Translations under genes and position numbers: made by a program
Notes under the pieces: generated by a model
Databases searched by the model: none
What the model saw: the letters and a program-made list of their open reading frames with translations, nothing else
What the model was told of the DNA's origin: nothing
Origin: Mesorhizobium sp.
GTDB taxonomy: Bacteria; Pseudomonadota; Alphaproteobacteria; Rhizobiales; Rhizobiaceae
DNA length: 64,000 nt
Direction: 5' to 3'
Assembly: GCA_004020545.1 (NCBI GenBank)
Contig: SAQE01000004.1
Coordinates: 1-64,000, forward strand
In this document: piece by piece, positions 8,825-17,683 of the stretch
Position numbering within the stretch: position 1 is the first letter of the stretch
Layout: the number at the start of each line of letters is the position of its first letter

Positions 8825-9847
8825 TCAGGCCGACTGGCGCATCACCAGCGTCGCGTCGAGGTTGACCTTCGGCGCGACGGTCGTGCCGTCCTCGTCGAGC
8901 AGGGTAAGCAGTGTCTCGACGCTGCGTCCGGCCATCGCCGCGAAGTCCTGCGCCATGGTGGTGAGCGCCGGGCAGGTGTAGCGGCTGAGCGGATGGTCGT
9001 CATGCGCGGCGACGCGCAGGTCGCAATCCGCCTTGCGGCCCACCTTCAGCCCTTTGGAGTAGGCGGCCGCCATCACGCCGAAGGCGAGACGGTCATTGGC
9101 GCACAGGATGGTCTTGCCCGGCAAGCCGCCATTGTCGAGCAGCTTCTCCGTCTGCTCATAGCCGATCCGTTCAAAGTCCCATGTGTAGTCCTCGATGTTG
9201 CCGAACACGACGGGTTCCTGTCCGAGCCGGCGCATGGCATCGATGTAGTTCTCCACCCGCTCGCGCGAATTGTGGTTGACATGGGGGATGTCGAAATAGA
9301 CCGGGGCGTCGCCCGAGCGGCAAAGATAATCGACGATCGTCGACACGCTCTGCACGTTGTTGTTGCCGACGAAAGGCGTGTCGCCTTCGAGATAGGTGTC
9401 GAAATAGACGATCGGGATCGCCTGCGTCAGTTTCTCGATCGCCTTCGGGTCCGAGCGCCGGCCAAGCGGGGCGACGAGCGCGCCGGAGACTTTCAGCGAC
9501 AAGATGGTCCGCGTCGCCTCGGCCTCTAGCTCGCTCGATCCATGCGAGGAAATGACGATCGGCCAGTAGCCCTCGTCGCGCAGCCTGAGCTCGATGCGGC
9601 TGACCATCTCGGAATAGAAGGGGTCGGTCACGGTCGGCACGACGATGCCAATGCTGCGGGTGCGCTTGCGGTTCAGGTTGCGCGCAAACAAATTGGGCTG
9701 GTAGTCGGACGAGCGCAGCGCCTCTTCGATCCGCTTGCGCGTCGCCGGCTTGACGCTCGTCGGGTCGTCGAAATATTTCGACAATGTCGGTCGGGAGACG
9801 CCGCAGGAGCGGGCGAAATCCTCCATCGTCTTGTACGTCATCGGCAT
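8825..9847 (-). CDS. LacI-family transcriptional repressor
   Basis: About 340 residues. The N-terminal helix-turn-helix reads MEDFARSCGVSRPTLSKYFD, followed by the hinge helix (PNLFARNLNRKRTRSIGIV) and a periplasmic-binding-like effector domain. ATG 9847 (MPMTYKTM) has GAGGG upstream; starts at 9841 and 9874 are alternatives. It sits between the sugar operon and the kinase/GatZ-like pair. Two 13-bp LacI-like half-palindromes in the 9934-9966 gap argue that it controls the kinase operon and probably itself. Confidence 0.85.
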   Translation of the reverse strand: MPMTYKTMEDFARSCGVSRPTLSKYFDDPTSVKPATRKRIEEALRSSDYQPNLFARNLNRKRTRSIGIVVPTVTDPFYSEMVSRIELRLRDEGYWPIVISSHGSSELEAEATRTILSLKVSGALVAPLGRRSDPKAIEKLTQAIPIVYFDTYLEGDTPFVGNNNVQSVSTIVDYLCRSGDAPVYFDIPHVNHNSRERVENYIDAMRRLGQEPVVFGNIEDYTWDFERIGYEQTEKLLDNGGLPGKTILCANDRLAFGVMAAAYSKGLKVGRKADCDLRVAAHDDHPLSRYTCPALTTMAQDFAAMAGRSVETLLTLLDEDGTTVAPKVNLDATLVMRQSA

Positions 9848-9932
9848 CCAAACCCTCGCGCCATGGATCTCCAACTGCTGGTCCCATGCGCTGCCCCGAC
9901 GCTACATACGGTGCACCGGCGCGCGACTGCAA

Positions 9933-9967
9933 GTTGAAACTTTACAGGAAGCTTTGCAAGTTTCAAC
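9933..9967. promoter_or_regulatory. Twin operator sites for the LacI-family repressor
   Basis: GTTGAAACTT (9933-9942) and AAGTTTCAAC (9958-9967) form a perfect 10-bp inverted repeat. Each arm also lies within a LacI-like 13-mer, TTGAAACTTTACA (9934-9946) and TTGCAAGTTTCAA (9954-9966), with centres 20 bp apart, about two helical turns. They lie between the repressor gene and the kinase gene at 10080. Assignment to this repressor is inferred from position and form. Confidence 0.6.
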
Positions 9968-10079
9968 GCGCGGATAGAAATTATTGCATGCGTAAATTTA
10001 TTAATTGACGTGGAAAAGTGCAGGCCGTATTCACTTATTCAGGGAATACGCCGTGCACGGCGAGAGCCGGGAGGACGTG

Positions 10080-11027
10080 ATGAAGAAGCTGGTCTCAGCC
10101 GGCGAGATCCTCGTCGAGATCATGGCCGAACGGATCGGCCAGAGCTTCCTCGAGCCAGGGCCGCTGGTCGGGCCTTTCCCATCCGGCGCGCCGGCGATCT
10201 TCATCGGTCAGGCGGCGGCGCTCGGCCAGCCCGCTGGTCTCATCGGCGCCGTCGGCAACGACGATTTCGGCCGGTTGAACATCGATCGGTTGCGGGCGCT
10301 CGGCGCGGACGTTTCGGCAATCGCGGTCCATGAAGGCCATGCCACGGGCACGGCCTTCGTCACCTACCGCGCCGACGCGTCCAGGCATTTCGTCTTCAAC
10401 ATCCGCAACAGCGCCGCCGGCCTGCTGGAGATGAACGATGCGGCCAAGCGGCTCCTGGCCGGCGCCGATCACGTCCATGTCATGGGTTCCTCGCTGTTTT
10501 CCGATCGCGCCACCGAAGTCGCGATCGCCGCGATCGCGGCGATGAAGGCCAAGGGCGGCACCGTGTCCTTCGATCCGAACATCCGTCGCGAGATCATGCA
10601 GGCCTCCGGCATGCGCGAGGCGCTCGACAAGGTCTTGGCGCAGACCGATGTCTTCCTGCCCAGCGGCAACGAGTTGTTCCTGTTCTCCTCGGCGAGCGAC
10701 GAACGGGGCGCGGTCGACGAGCTCCTTGCGCGGGGTATCTCCTGCATCGTTCTGAAGAAAGGCGCCGAGGGCGCCGCCTATCACGACCGGCAGGGCACGG
10801 TCGCCATCCCCGGCTTTGCCGTCAAGGAAGTCGACCCGACCGGCGCCGGCGACTGCTTCGGCGCGGCTTTCGTTTCCTTCTGGCTGCGCGGCGCCGCACC
10901 CGCCGATGCGCTCCGCATCGCCAATGCCTGCGGCGCGCTTGCGGTCACCCGCAAGGGACCGATGGAAGGTATTCATCGGCTGGCGGATGTTGAAGCATTC
11001 ATCGCGCAGGCAGGGGCAGACGCATGA
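10080..11027 (+). CDS. PfkB-family carbohydrate kinase, probably tagatose kinase
   Basis: 315 residues, ribokinase/PfkB fold. The C-terminal PfkB signature DPTGAGDCFGAAF gives the catalytic Asp and anion hole near residue 255; GAVGNDDFGRLNIDRL near 55 is the N-terminal sugar-binding motif. GGGAGG precedes ATG 10080. The stop overlaps the next ATG (ATGA), so kinase and GatZ-like protein are made together. Kinase plus GatZ-like pairs are known from tagatose and altritol/galactitol catabolism in Agrobacterium, hence the proposal. Other ketose kinases are possible. Confidence 0.75.
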   Translation: MKKLVSAGEILVEIMAERIGQSFLEPGPLVGPFPSGAPAIFIGQAAALGQPAGLIGAVGNDDFGRLNIDRLRALGADVSAIAVHEGHATGTAFVTYRADASRHFVFNIRNSAAGLLEMNDAAKRLLAGADHVHVMGSSLFSDRATEVAIAAIAAMKAKGGTVSFDPNIRREIMQASGMREALDKVLAQTDVFLPSGNELFLFSSASDERGAVDELLARGISCIVLKKGAEGAAYHDRQGTVAIPGFAVKEVDPTGAGDCFGAAFVSFWLRGAAPADALRIANACGALAVTRKGPMEGIHRLADVEAFIAQAGADA

Positions 11028-12310
11028 CCGTAGCGACCGAAAGATTCGCGGGGATCGCGACGCAGCGCGCGGCGGGCGGGAAGGGCGGCATCGCCTCGAT
11101 CTGCTCGGCGCATCCGCTGGTGATCGAAGCGACACTTCGCCACGGTGCCGTACATGGCGCGGATGTGCTGATCGAGGCGACCTGCAACCAGGTCAACCAT
11201 GAGGGCGGCTATACCGGCATGACACCGGCCGCTTTCCGCGGCTTCGTCGAGACGCATGCCGCCGGCACAGGCTTTCCGCTCGACCGACTGATCCTTGGCG
11301 GCGACCATCTGGGACCCAATCCGTGGAAGCATCTGCCCGCCGCCGAGGCGATGCGGAAGGCCGCGGCGATGATCGACGCCTATGCCGGGGCCGGCTTCAC
11401 CAAGCTGCATCTCGACACCAGCATGGCCTGCGCCGACGATCCGGTGGCGCTCGCCGACGAGACGATCGCCGCGCGCGCGGCCGACCTTGCGGCCGTCGCG
11501 GAGGCCGCGGTCGTGCGCACGGGCGGCCAAAAACCCGTCTATATCATCGGCACCGAAGTGCCGGTTCCGGGCGGTGCGCTGGAAGCGCTCGACCATATGC
11601 ATGTGACCGAACCCGCAGATGCGCTTCGCACCGTCGAAGTCCACCGACGAGCCTTCTCCAGCCTCGGCCTCGATGCCGCCTTCGCCCGCGCCATCGGCGT
11701 CGTCGTCCAGCCCGGCGTCGAATTCGGCAATGCCGACATCATCGCCTATGCGCCTCGGAAAGCGACGAAGCTGGTGGCGTCGCTGGAGAGCATGCCGCAA
11801 TTCGTCTTCGAAGCGCATTCGACCGACTACCAGCCGGCCGAAGCGTTGACTGCGCTCGTGCGTGACGGCTTCGCCATCCTCAAGGTCGGCCCCTGGCTCA
11901 CTTTCGCACTGCGCGAGGCGCTCTACGGCCTGAGCCGCATCGCCGACGAGCTGGCGCCCGATCCGTCCCGTGAAAACCTGCCGGCCGCCATGGAGCGCAT
12001 CATGCTGGCTTCGCCCGGCAACTGGCAGAAATACTATTCCGGCACGCCCGACGAGCAGCGCCTGCAGCGGCATTTCTCTTTCAGCGACCGCATCCGCTAC
12101 TACTGGCCTTCTCCCGACGCGCAGCATGCGACCGAAGCGCTGCTGGCCGCACTTGGCGATCGGGAGATTCCCCGCCCGCTGATCAGTCAGTATCTGGCGC
12201 ATCTCGATGCCGGGGTCGGCGCCGGCCGGATCAAGCCGACCGCGCACGAGCTTCTGATTGGCAGCGTCACGCGCGTCCTCGATATATACCGCGATGCCAC
12301 GAACGCTTAA
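11024..12310 (+). CDS. GatZ/KbaZ-family protein (possible tagatose-6-phosphate 4-epimerase)
   Basis: 428 residues, family of D-tagatose-1,6-bisphosphate aldolase non-catalytic subunits. Landmarks are GIASICSAHPLVIEA near residue 22, EATCNQVNHEGGYTGMTP near 50, LGGDHLGPN near 90 and KLHLDTSMACADDP near 127. In enterobacteria GatZ/KbaZ works with a catalytic GatY/KbaY; none is adjacent here. Homologues in other bacteria act alone as 4-epimerases turning tagatose 6-phosphate into fructose 6-phosphate, which suits a kinase partner. The TAA overlaps the convergent lrp stop through a shared TTAA. Confidence 0.75.
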   Translation: MTVATERFAGIATQRAAGGKGGIASICSAHPLVIEATLRHGAVHGADVLIEATCNQVNHEGGYTGMTPAAFRGFVETHAAGTGFPLDRLILGGDHLGPNPWKHLPAAEAMRKAAAMIDAYAGAGFTKLHLDTSMACADDPVALADETIAARAADLAAVAEAAVVRTGGQKPVYIIGTEVPVPGGALEALDHMHVTEPADALRTVEVHRRAFSSLGLDAAFARAIGVVVQPGVEFGNADIIAYAPRKATKLVASLESMPQFVFEAHSTDYQPAEALTALVRDGFAILKVGPWLTFALREALYGLSRIADELAPDPSRENLPAAMERIMLASPGNWQKYYSGTPDEQRLQRHFSFSDRIRYYWPSPDAQHATEALLAALGDREIPRPLISQYLAHLDAGVGAGRIKPTAHELLIGSVTRVLDIYRDATNA

Positions 12311-12846
12311 TACACAGGCGTCGCCATATGCCGCGGCGTCGGCCACTCGGCCGTGATGTCCGGCTGCACGGGCCGTTCGAGATAGGTAGACAGCACCACA
12401 TAGCTGCGCGTCGAGACCACGCCCGGCGTCTCGTAGATGCGCGACAGCAGGCCTTCCAGCGCCCGCGTGTCCTCGGTGCGCACCTTGAGCAGCATGCAGG
12501 TATCGCCGGCGACGGAATGGATCTCTTCCACTTCCGGGCATTCCGAAATCGCCATCAGCTCCGGCGTCTTGCCCCAGCCCCTGGTGTCGATATGCACGAA
12601 GGCCAGCAGCGGCTTCTTCACCGCCTTCGGATCGATGATTGCCGAGGTGGCGCGAATGGCGCCGCTGCGGCGCAGCCGCTTCACCCGTTCATGCGCGGCC
12701 GGCGGCGACAGGCCGACACGATCGCCGAGCTCGGCATAGCTGATGGTCGCGTCGTCGACGAGAACGCCTAATATTTTTCGGTCGATCGGGTCGAGCTCGC
12801 GAGCGGGTTGCCTGTTCCGCTGAACGTCATCTGTTTCTGCATCCAT
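12307..12846 (-). CDS. Lrp/AsnC-family transcriptional regulator
   Basis: About 179 residues. The HTH LDPIDRKILGVLVDDATISY ... GLSPPAAHERVKRL lies near residues 20-60; a RAM effector domain with the SVAGDTCMLLKV strand follows. ATG 12846 is favoured because GGAG precedes it by 9 nt and leaves room for an operator. Starts at 12861 or 12885 would run into the divergent promoter. Its divergent neighbour is an MFS exporter, the arrangement usual for Lrp-type regulators of amino-acid exporters. Confidence 0.85.
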   Translation of the reverse strand: MDAETDDVQRNRQPARELDPIDRKILGVLVDDATISYAELGDRVGLSPPAAHERVKRLRRSGAIRATSAIIDPKAVKKPLLAFVHIDTRGWGKTPELMAISECPEVEEIHSVAGDTCMLLKVRTEDTRALEGLLSRIYETPGVVSTRSYVVLSTYLERPVQPDITAEWPTPRHMATPVY

Positions 12847-12868
12847 ATCGAAGTTCTCCATTGATGCT

Positions 12869-12879
12869 GAATTAAATTC
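12869..12879. promoter_or_regulatory. Candidate Lrp operator
   Basis: GAATTAAATTC is an 11-bp palindrome (arms GAATT/AATTC) in an AT-rich patch between the divergent lrp-type and MFS genes. AT-rich short palindromes upstream of the regulator gene fit autoregulation by Lrp/AsnC proteins. Binding is inferred. Confidence 0.45.
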
Positions 12880-12894
12880 GGCCATTATGACGAT

Positions 12895-14082
12895 ATGTCG
12901 AACAGCGATCAATCAGCAACTCTGACGGCCGCGCCCCGCGCGCCGATCCCGGCGGCAGCCTATCTGCTCACCGGCTGCATCGCCGTCATTGGCTCCAACT
13001 CCCTGGTTCTCGGGCCGATCGCGCCCGCCGTCGCGGCGTCGTTTGGGGCCAGCGTGCCGTCGGTGATGACGGCCGCGGCCGCCTTCGGCCTAGGCACCTC
13101 GGCCAGCGCGCTCTTCCTCGCCCGCTACATCGACAGGATCGGCGCGCGCCGCATGCTGCAGGGCGCTTTGCTGTTGCTTGCGCTTGCGCTGGTGGCCAGC
13201 GCGCTCGCGCCGACGGTGGCAGCGCTGGTCATGGCCCAGCTTGTGGCCGGCATCGCCGCCGGCGTCGCCATGCCGGCGATCTATGCCAGCTCGGCGGCGA
13301 TCGCGCCGCCCGGCCGCGAAAGCGGCACGATCGGCGTCGTGCTGACCGGCTGGACGCTGTCCATGGTCGCCGGCGTCTCGCTGTCGGCGGTGCTTGCCGA
13401 TCTCATCCACTGGCGCGCCGTATTCGCCTCTGTTGCGCTTCTCGCCGGAACCGCCGTCGCCGGCCTGACGCTCAGCTCGCTGCGCGACGTCAGGAAAATC
13501 GGCCCGGCGCCGTCGCCGCTGGGAGCCCTGGCTGTGCCCGGCATCCTGCCGCTTTTGATCGCCTGCGGCGCATTCATGACGGCATTCTACGGTGTTTACG
13601 GCTATCTCGGCGATCATCTGCACAAGGACCTCGGCGAACCTGTCAGCGCCAACGGCCTTGCAGCGATTGCCTACGGCCTCGGCTTTGGCGCTGCCGCATT
13701 GCTCGACGGCATCATCGATCGCCTCGGCGCCCGCCGCGTCATGCCCTTCGCCTATTTGCTGGTCGCCGCCGTCTATGTCGCGATGGCTATGCTGAGCGGC
13801 GGCTTCGGTCTGCTGATGGCGACGATTGCCGTCTGGGGTCTTGCCAATCATTTTGGGCTGAATGTCCTGGTCATGCGGCTGACGGCGCTCGACCCTTCGC
13901 GGCGCGGCACCATCATGGGCTTGAACAGCGCGGTCACGTATCTTGCGGTTACCGTCGGCACCGCCGGTTTCGGACCGCTCTACACCAGCCTCGGCTTCGC
14001 CAATTGCGCCCTGATCGCCGCCTTGTTGATGCTGGTGGCGGCGTCGGCCTCGGCATGGCGTTCGCCTGGCGCCCGGCAATAG
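12895..14082 (+). CDS. MFS transporter
   Basis: 395 residues, about 12 hydrophobic helices, no signal peptide. ARYIDRIGARRMLQGALLLL matches the loop 2-3 motif of drug:H+ antiporter-1 type MFS carriers, and a related RLGARRVMPF occurs at the domain repeat near residue 280. It is probably an efflux pump for an amino acid, aromatic compound or drug, controlled by the divergent Lrp-type regulator. The ribosome site before ATG 12895 is weak. Substrate unknown. Confidence 0.85.
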   Translation: MSNSDQSATLTAAPRAPIPAAAYLLTGCIAVIGSNSLVLGPIAPAVAASFGASVPSVMTAAAAFGLGTSASALFLARYIDRIGARRMLQGALLLLALALVASALAPTVAALVMAQLVAGIAAGVAMPAIYASSAAIAPPGRESGTIGVVLTGWTLSMVAGVSLSAVLADLIHWRAVFASVALLAGTAVAGLTLSSLRDVRKIGPAPSPLGALAVPGILPLLIACGAFMTAFYGVYGYLGDHLHKDLGEPVSANGLAAIAYGLGFGAAALLDGIIDRLGARRVMPFAYLLVAAVYVAMAMLSGGFGLLMATIAVWGLANHFGLNVLVMRLTALDPSRRGTIMGLNSAVTYLAVTVGTAGFGPLYTSLGFANCALIAALLMLVAASASAWRSPGARQ

Positions 14083-14123
14083 GCTTGCGTCTCCGTTCGC
14101 TCCTTCCATCTGTTTGCTTTGAC

Positions 14124-14167
14124 GCAATTCCGGACGGAAAACCGTTTCACACTTTTCCTGGAATTGC
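14124..14167 (-). repeat. Modular palindromic intergenic repeat, copy A (inverted)
   Basis: Bounded by GCAATTCC (14124-14131) and GGAATTGC (14160-14167), with a core around AAGTGTGAAACGG when read on the minus strand. The same module occurs at 22854-22897 and 28119-28162, with diverged versions at 27313-27357 and 58031-58090. This copy lies between the MFS and GNAT genes and has no attached terminator-like hairpin. Confidence 0.8.
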
Positions 14168-14202
14168 TCTAAGGCTGGCTTCCGAACCGGACCGGAGCCA
14201 CG

Positions 14203-14625
14203 ATGAAGACGACGCTCGAGATCACCGACGAGCCCTTGCCGCAGGATCTCGCCCGTATCGGCGAGGGCTTGGCCGCTTTCAACGACAGCGATGTCGGCGC
14301 CTCAGGCCGGAAGGCGCTGGCCGTGTTCGTGCGCGGCGATGCCGGCGCGATCGTCGCCGGCATATCCGGCTACACCGCCTGGGGTTGGCTCTATGTGCAA
14401 TGGCTGTGGGTCGACGAAAGGCTGCGCGGCCGGCGCATCGCCGCCAGCATGCTGGACGCCGCGGAACGGGAGGCGGCGGAACGTGGCTGCCAAGCCGCCT
14501 GGATCGACACCTTCAACCCGACCGCTGCCAAGGTCTATGAGCGCCAAGGCTACCGACCGTTCGGCACGCTTCCCGACTTCCCCGTGGGCCGCAGCCGCAT
14601 CTTCCTGCAGAAGAAATTGCGCTGA
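14203..14625 (+). CDS. GNAT-family N-acetyltransferase
   Basis: 140 residues, a single GNAT domain. The acetyl-CoA-binding motif A appears as VDERLRGRRIAASMLDAAER (a variant of the R/QxxGxG/A loop) near residue 73. A C-terminal FNPTAAKVYERQGYRPFG matches motif B. The substrate is unknown. The gene is monocistronic, preceded by repeat A and convergent with anmK (4 bp between stops). The small size suits amine or ribosomal-protein acetyltransferases, but nothing decides between them. Confidence 0.85.
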   Translation: MKTTLEITDEPLPQDLARIGEGLAAFNDSDVGASGRKALAVFVRGDAGAIVAGISGYTAWGWLYVQWLWVDERLRGRRIAASMLDAAEREAAERGCQAAWIDTFNPTAAKVYERQGYRPFGTLPDFPVGRSRIFLQKKLR

Positions 14626-14628
14626 CGA

Positions 14629-15744
14629 TCAGCCTGCGAGCTTTCCGCCCTGCATCGGCTGCGGCACGCCGGTGGTGCTCGGAAAGCTGATCGGCAGGCC
14701 GCGCAGCACGCGCACGGCGAGGAAGGCGAAGCACTCCGCTTCCACCGCGTCGCCCTTCCACCCCAGCGTCTCGGCCTGTACCACGTCGACGCCGGCGCGG
14801 CTCGCGAGCATCGCCATCATCGTCGGGTTGTGGCGGCCGCCGCCGCTCACCGCCAGCCGTTTCGGCCGGCGCGGCAGGAGGTCGAGCGCCTTGCCGACGG
14901 CGGACGTCGTGAAGGCCGTCAGCGTCGCCGCGCCGTCCTCCGCGCCGAGCCCGTCGGCCATTGCCGCCGTGAAGTCGAAACGGTCGAGCGACTTCGGGTA
15001 GGGTTTTGTGAGATAGGGATGCTTGAGCAGCCGGGCGAGCCTTGCCTCGTCGACCGCGCCGGCGGCCGCGAGCTTGCCGTCGCGGTCCATCTCGCCGAGG
15101 CCTTTCGACTTGATGAAGTCGTTGACCGGCGCGTTGGCGGGACCAGTGTCGAAGGCGACGATTGCGTCCTTGCCGTCCCACCAGGTGATGTTGCCGACGC
15201 CGCCGAGATTGAGCACGGCGGTGTCGCCGCTGGCGTCGGCCTCTTTCAGCAGCGCCGCATGATAGGCGGCGGCCAAAGGCGCGCCTTGCCCGCCGGCCGC
15301 CACATCGGCCGAGCGGAAGTCATAAGCGACCTTGGTGCCGAGAAGAGCCGCCATCAATTCGCCGTCGCCGAGCTGGCGGGTGCGGCCGATCCGTCCCGGC
15401 TGCGGGGCGCGGTGCAGCACGGTCTGGCCGTGGAAGCCGACGACGCCGATATCGGCCATGGTCATCCCCTGGCTTTCGACGAGGTCCCTGACTGCTGCCG
15501 ACTGCGCGCGCGTCAGCGCTTCCTCGGCCTCGTGGAAGATCGCCGGCTCCGCTCCCTCGAAATTCCAGGCGCGCGCCTGGCGCAGCGTCTCCTCCAGCAA
15601 GCTGCGGATCGATTGCGGGTAGGGGGCTAAAGTGTAGGTGCCGGAGTCGGCGATGCGCTCGCCGTCGGTCTTGATCAGCGCCACGTCGATGTTGCCGTCG
15701 AGCACCGTGCCGGTCATCAGGCCGACGGCCCAGATTGGTTCCAT
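14629..15744 (-). CDS. anmK: Anhydro-N-acetylmuramic acid kinase
   Basis: 371 residues. AnmK landmarks are visible: [13 protein letters not shown] near residue 8 (ATP phosphate site), [11 protein letters not shown] near 95, [19 protein letters not shown] near 128, NLGGVGNI near 160, [13 protein letters not shown] near 180 and the late [13 protein letters not shown]. The enzyme phosphorylates and opens 1,6-anhydro-MurNAc during peptidoglycan recycling in the cytosol. GAGGAG lies 5 nt before ATG 15744; a much longer in-frame extension upstream has no family similarity. Monocistronic here. Confidence 0.92.
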   Translation of the reverse strand: MEPIWAVGLMTGTVLDGNIDVALIKTDGERIADSGTYTLAPYPQSIRSLLEETLRQARAWNFEGAEPAIFHEAEEALTRAQSAAVRDLVESQGMTMADIGVVGFHGQTVLHRAPQPGRIGRTRQLGDGELMAALLGTKVAYDFRSADVAAGGQGAPLAAAYHAALLKEADASGDTAVLNLGGVGNITWWDGKDAIVAFDTGPANAPVNDFIKSKGLGEMDRDGKLAAAGAVDEARLARLLKHPYLTKPYPKSLDRFDFTAAMADGLGAEDGAATLTAFTTSAVGKALDLLPRRPKRLAVSGGGRHNPTMMAMLASRAGVDVVQAETLGWKGDAVEAECFAFLAVRVLRGLPISFPSTTGVPQPMQGGKLAG

Positions 15745-15958
15745 GGTCGCTCCTCGAATCGCCATTGGACCACGTGTCGGACGGATCGCTTCGGCAGGCA
15801 AGCCCTTCGCGATAGTGGGCGCTTGTCGCATAGGCCGGCGGCTTTTGCGCCAGACACCAGAAATGGAGTAACGCCGTTCTTGCCTCTTGTCGCGCAAGGC
15901 GCGAGCTTGTGCGACCATCGGCACCGGCCGAACGAACACATCGCAAGGAGGAAACGAG

Positions 15959-16648
15959 ATGGCAGCCAATGTCGCAGTGATCGCCGGCGCCGGGCAGGGT
16001 CTCAGCGCCTCGCTGGCGCGGCTTCTCGCCAGGGAAGGTTTTCGCGTCGTGCTTGCCGCCCGCAATGTCGACAAGCTCGCCGCTCTGGTCCAGGAGACCG
16101 GCGCCCAGGCGGTCGAAACCGATGTGTCCGACGCCGCCTCCGTCGCCCGGCTATTCGAGGCGGCGGACAAGGCCGGCCCCCTCGAAATTGCCGTCTTCAA
16201 CGCCAGCGGGCGCACTCGTGGCTCGATCGCCGAGCTCGATCCCGATGCCGTCAAGCAGGCGTTGCTGGTCGGCGCCTATGGCGGTTTTCTTGTCGGCCAG
16301 CAGGCGGCGCGCCGGCTACTTGCACGCTGCTCCGGCTCGATCCTGTTCACCGGCGCGACCGCGAGCCTGAAGGGCTTTTCCGGTTCGGCCGGCTTCGCCA
16401 TGCCGAAATTCGGCCTGCGCGGCCTGGCGCAGTCGATGGCGCGCGAGCTCGGGCCTAAGAACATCCACGTCGCCCATTTCATCATCGATGGCCAGATCGA
16501 GCCGCCCGGACAGGCGGCCGATCCCGACCGGCCGGATCGTCGGCTTTCGCCCGACGCGATCGCCGAGACCTATCTCGCGGTCCATCGCCAGCATCGCAGC
16601 GCCTGGAGCTTGGAGGTCGAGCTCAGGCCATGGGTCGAGACGTTCTGA
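15959..16648 (+). CDS. SDR-family protein with Phe in place of the catalytic Tyr
   Basis: 229 residues, short-chain dehydrogenase fold with cofactor motif GAGQGLS at 10-16 and NASG at 81-84. The active-site segment reads [11 protein letters not shown], so the usual YxxxK is F146-A-M-P-K150: the catalytic Tyr is replaced by Phe while Lys stays. Activity may be altered or lost, or another residue may serve; it could also be a binding protein. AAGGAGG precedes ATG 15959. The gene stands alone between anmK and the binding-protein operon. Confidence 0.8.
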   Translation: MAANVAVIAGAGQGLSASLARLLAREGFRVVLAARNVDKLAALVQETGAQAVETDVSDAASVARLFEAADKAGPLEIAVFNASGRTRGSIAELDPDAVKQALLVGAYGGFLVGQQAARRLLARCSGSILFTGATASLKGFSGSAGFAMPKFGLRGLAQSMARELGPKNIHVAHFIIDGQIEPPGQAADPDRPDRRLSPDAIAETYLAVHRQHRSAWSLEVELRPWVETF

Positions 16649-16705
16649 CGATCCGTGCTGATGGCGGACAGTTACGCGGCCCTCGCGTCGCCCATGCTAT
16701 ATTAG

Positions 16706-16757
16706 GAAACATGCATGTTTCGTTGCTTTGGCCAGTAGTAATATTTAAAGCTTTAAA
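16706..16757. promoter_or_regulatory. Two perfect palindromes upstream of the binding protein/carrier operon
   Basis: GAAACATGCATGTTTC (16706-16721) and TTTAAAGCTTTAAA (16744-16757) are perfect 16-bp and 14-bp palindromes in an AT-rich gap upstream of the gene at 16842. They are strong candidates for regulator-binding sites. No regulator gene is adjacent, so the factor is unknown and may be encoded elsewhere. Confidence 0.55.
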
Positions 16758-16841
16758 AGACACCTTTGTTTAACCTGGGCGTGCATACTGAGCATTGGTC
16801 AGATTTGTTTACTTGACTCCCTGCACGAATAGAGAATGCGC

Positions 16842-17681
16842 ATGTCGCTTACACGTCGCACGCTGCTCACGGCCGGAAGCGTCGGGTTGGTGATCGCGCA
16901 AGCGCAGGCAGCGACCCAGTCAGGACAGCAGGCGCAGAACGCTCCAAGCCCCACCGCAAGCGACAAGGCGCTGCACATCGCCATGCCGGCCTTCGCTTCC
17001 GATCCGTTCTTCCCCGCTGATGGGTCGGGGGACAAGGGCATCGACATGGAATTGGCTCTTGGCATAGCCGCGGCGCTAGGGGTCGAGCCGGTGTTCGATC
17101 GATCCGCCGTAACGTTTGACGGTATGGTGAAACAGCTGATGTCCGGTCAAGCCGACATGGCGATCGGCAAACTCAGCCGCACCCTTCAGCGCGGTCGCTC
17201 GATCCTCTATTCCAGGCCCTATGCCATGCTGCATCAGGGGCTGCTCGCCAACCGCCTCAACCTGGCGCGCATTACCCAAGGCAAGCCGCCCGAACAGATC
17301 ATTCGCGATTTCTCCGGCGATCTCGGCGTGATCGAGGGCTCTTCGTTCGCCACCTATGCGGCCACGACCTTCCCGCACGCGCAGATCCATCGCTTCGCTG
17401 GCTGGAATACGGTTGTCGATGCGATCCGCAACGGAACGATCGACATGGCTTATCGCGATGATTTCGAGATCAAGAAGCTGATGGTCGACGATCCGTCGAT
17501 GACGGTCGTGGCGCGCTCGATCACGCTGACGGACAAGGTCGACACCATCGCGATCGGCGTCCGGCCGGACAATCCGCATCTCGCGGCCTTCGTCGACCTC
17601 TATCTCGATCTGGCAAAGGGCCAGCAGGTTCTCAACACAGACGAGATCATCGCGCGCTATCGCTTGGGGAGCAAAGCCTGA
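16842..17681 (+). CDS. Family 3 periplasmic amino-acid-type binding protein
   Basis: About 279 residues. A twin-arginine-like signal (RRTLLTAGSVGLVIAQAQA) is followed by a mature domain with KGIDMELALGIAAALG and GQADMAIGKLSRTLQR, typical of family 3 amino-acid binding proteins. The start at 16842 was chosen for its AGAGA spacing; ATG 16836 is an alternative. It is followed 2 bp later by a DAACS-fold carrier rather than ABC permease genes, which is unusual. The binding protein probably captures the substrate handled by that carrier and by the racemase. Ligand unknown. Confidence 0.8.
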   Translation: MSLTRRTLLTAGSVGLVIAQAQAATQSGQQAQNAPSPTASDKALHIAMPAFASDPFFPADGSGDKGIDMELALGIAAALGVEPVFDRSAVTFDGMVKQLMSGQADMAIGKLSRTLQRGRSILYSRPYAMLHQGLLANRLNLARITQGKPPEQIIRDFSGDLGVIEGSSFATYAATTFPHAQIHRFAGWNTVVDAIRNGTIDMAYRDDFEIKKLMVDDPSMTVVARSITLTDKVDTIAIGVRPDNPHLAAFVDLYLDLAKGQQVLNTDEIIARYRLGSKA

Positions 17682-17683
17682 CC

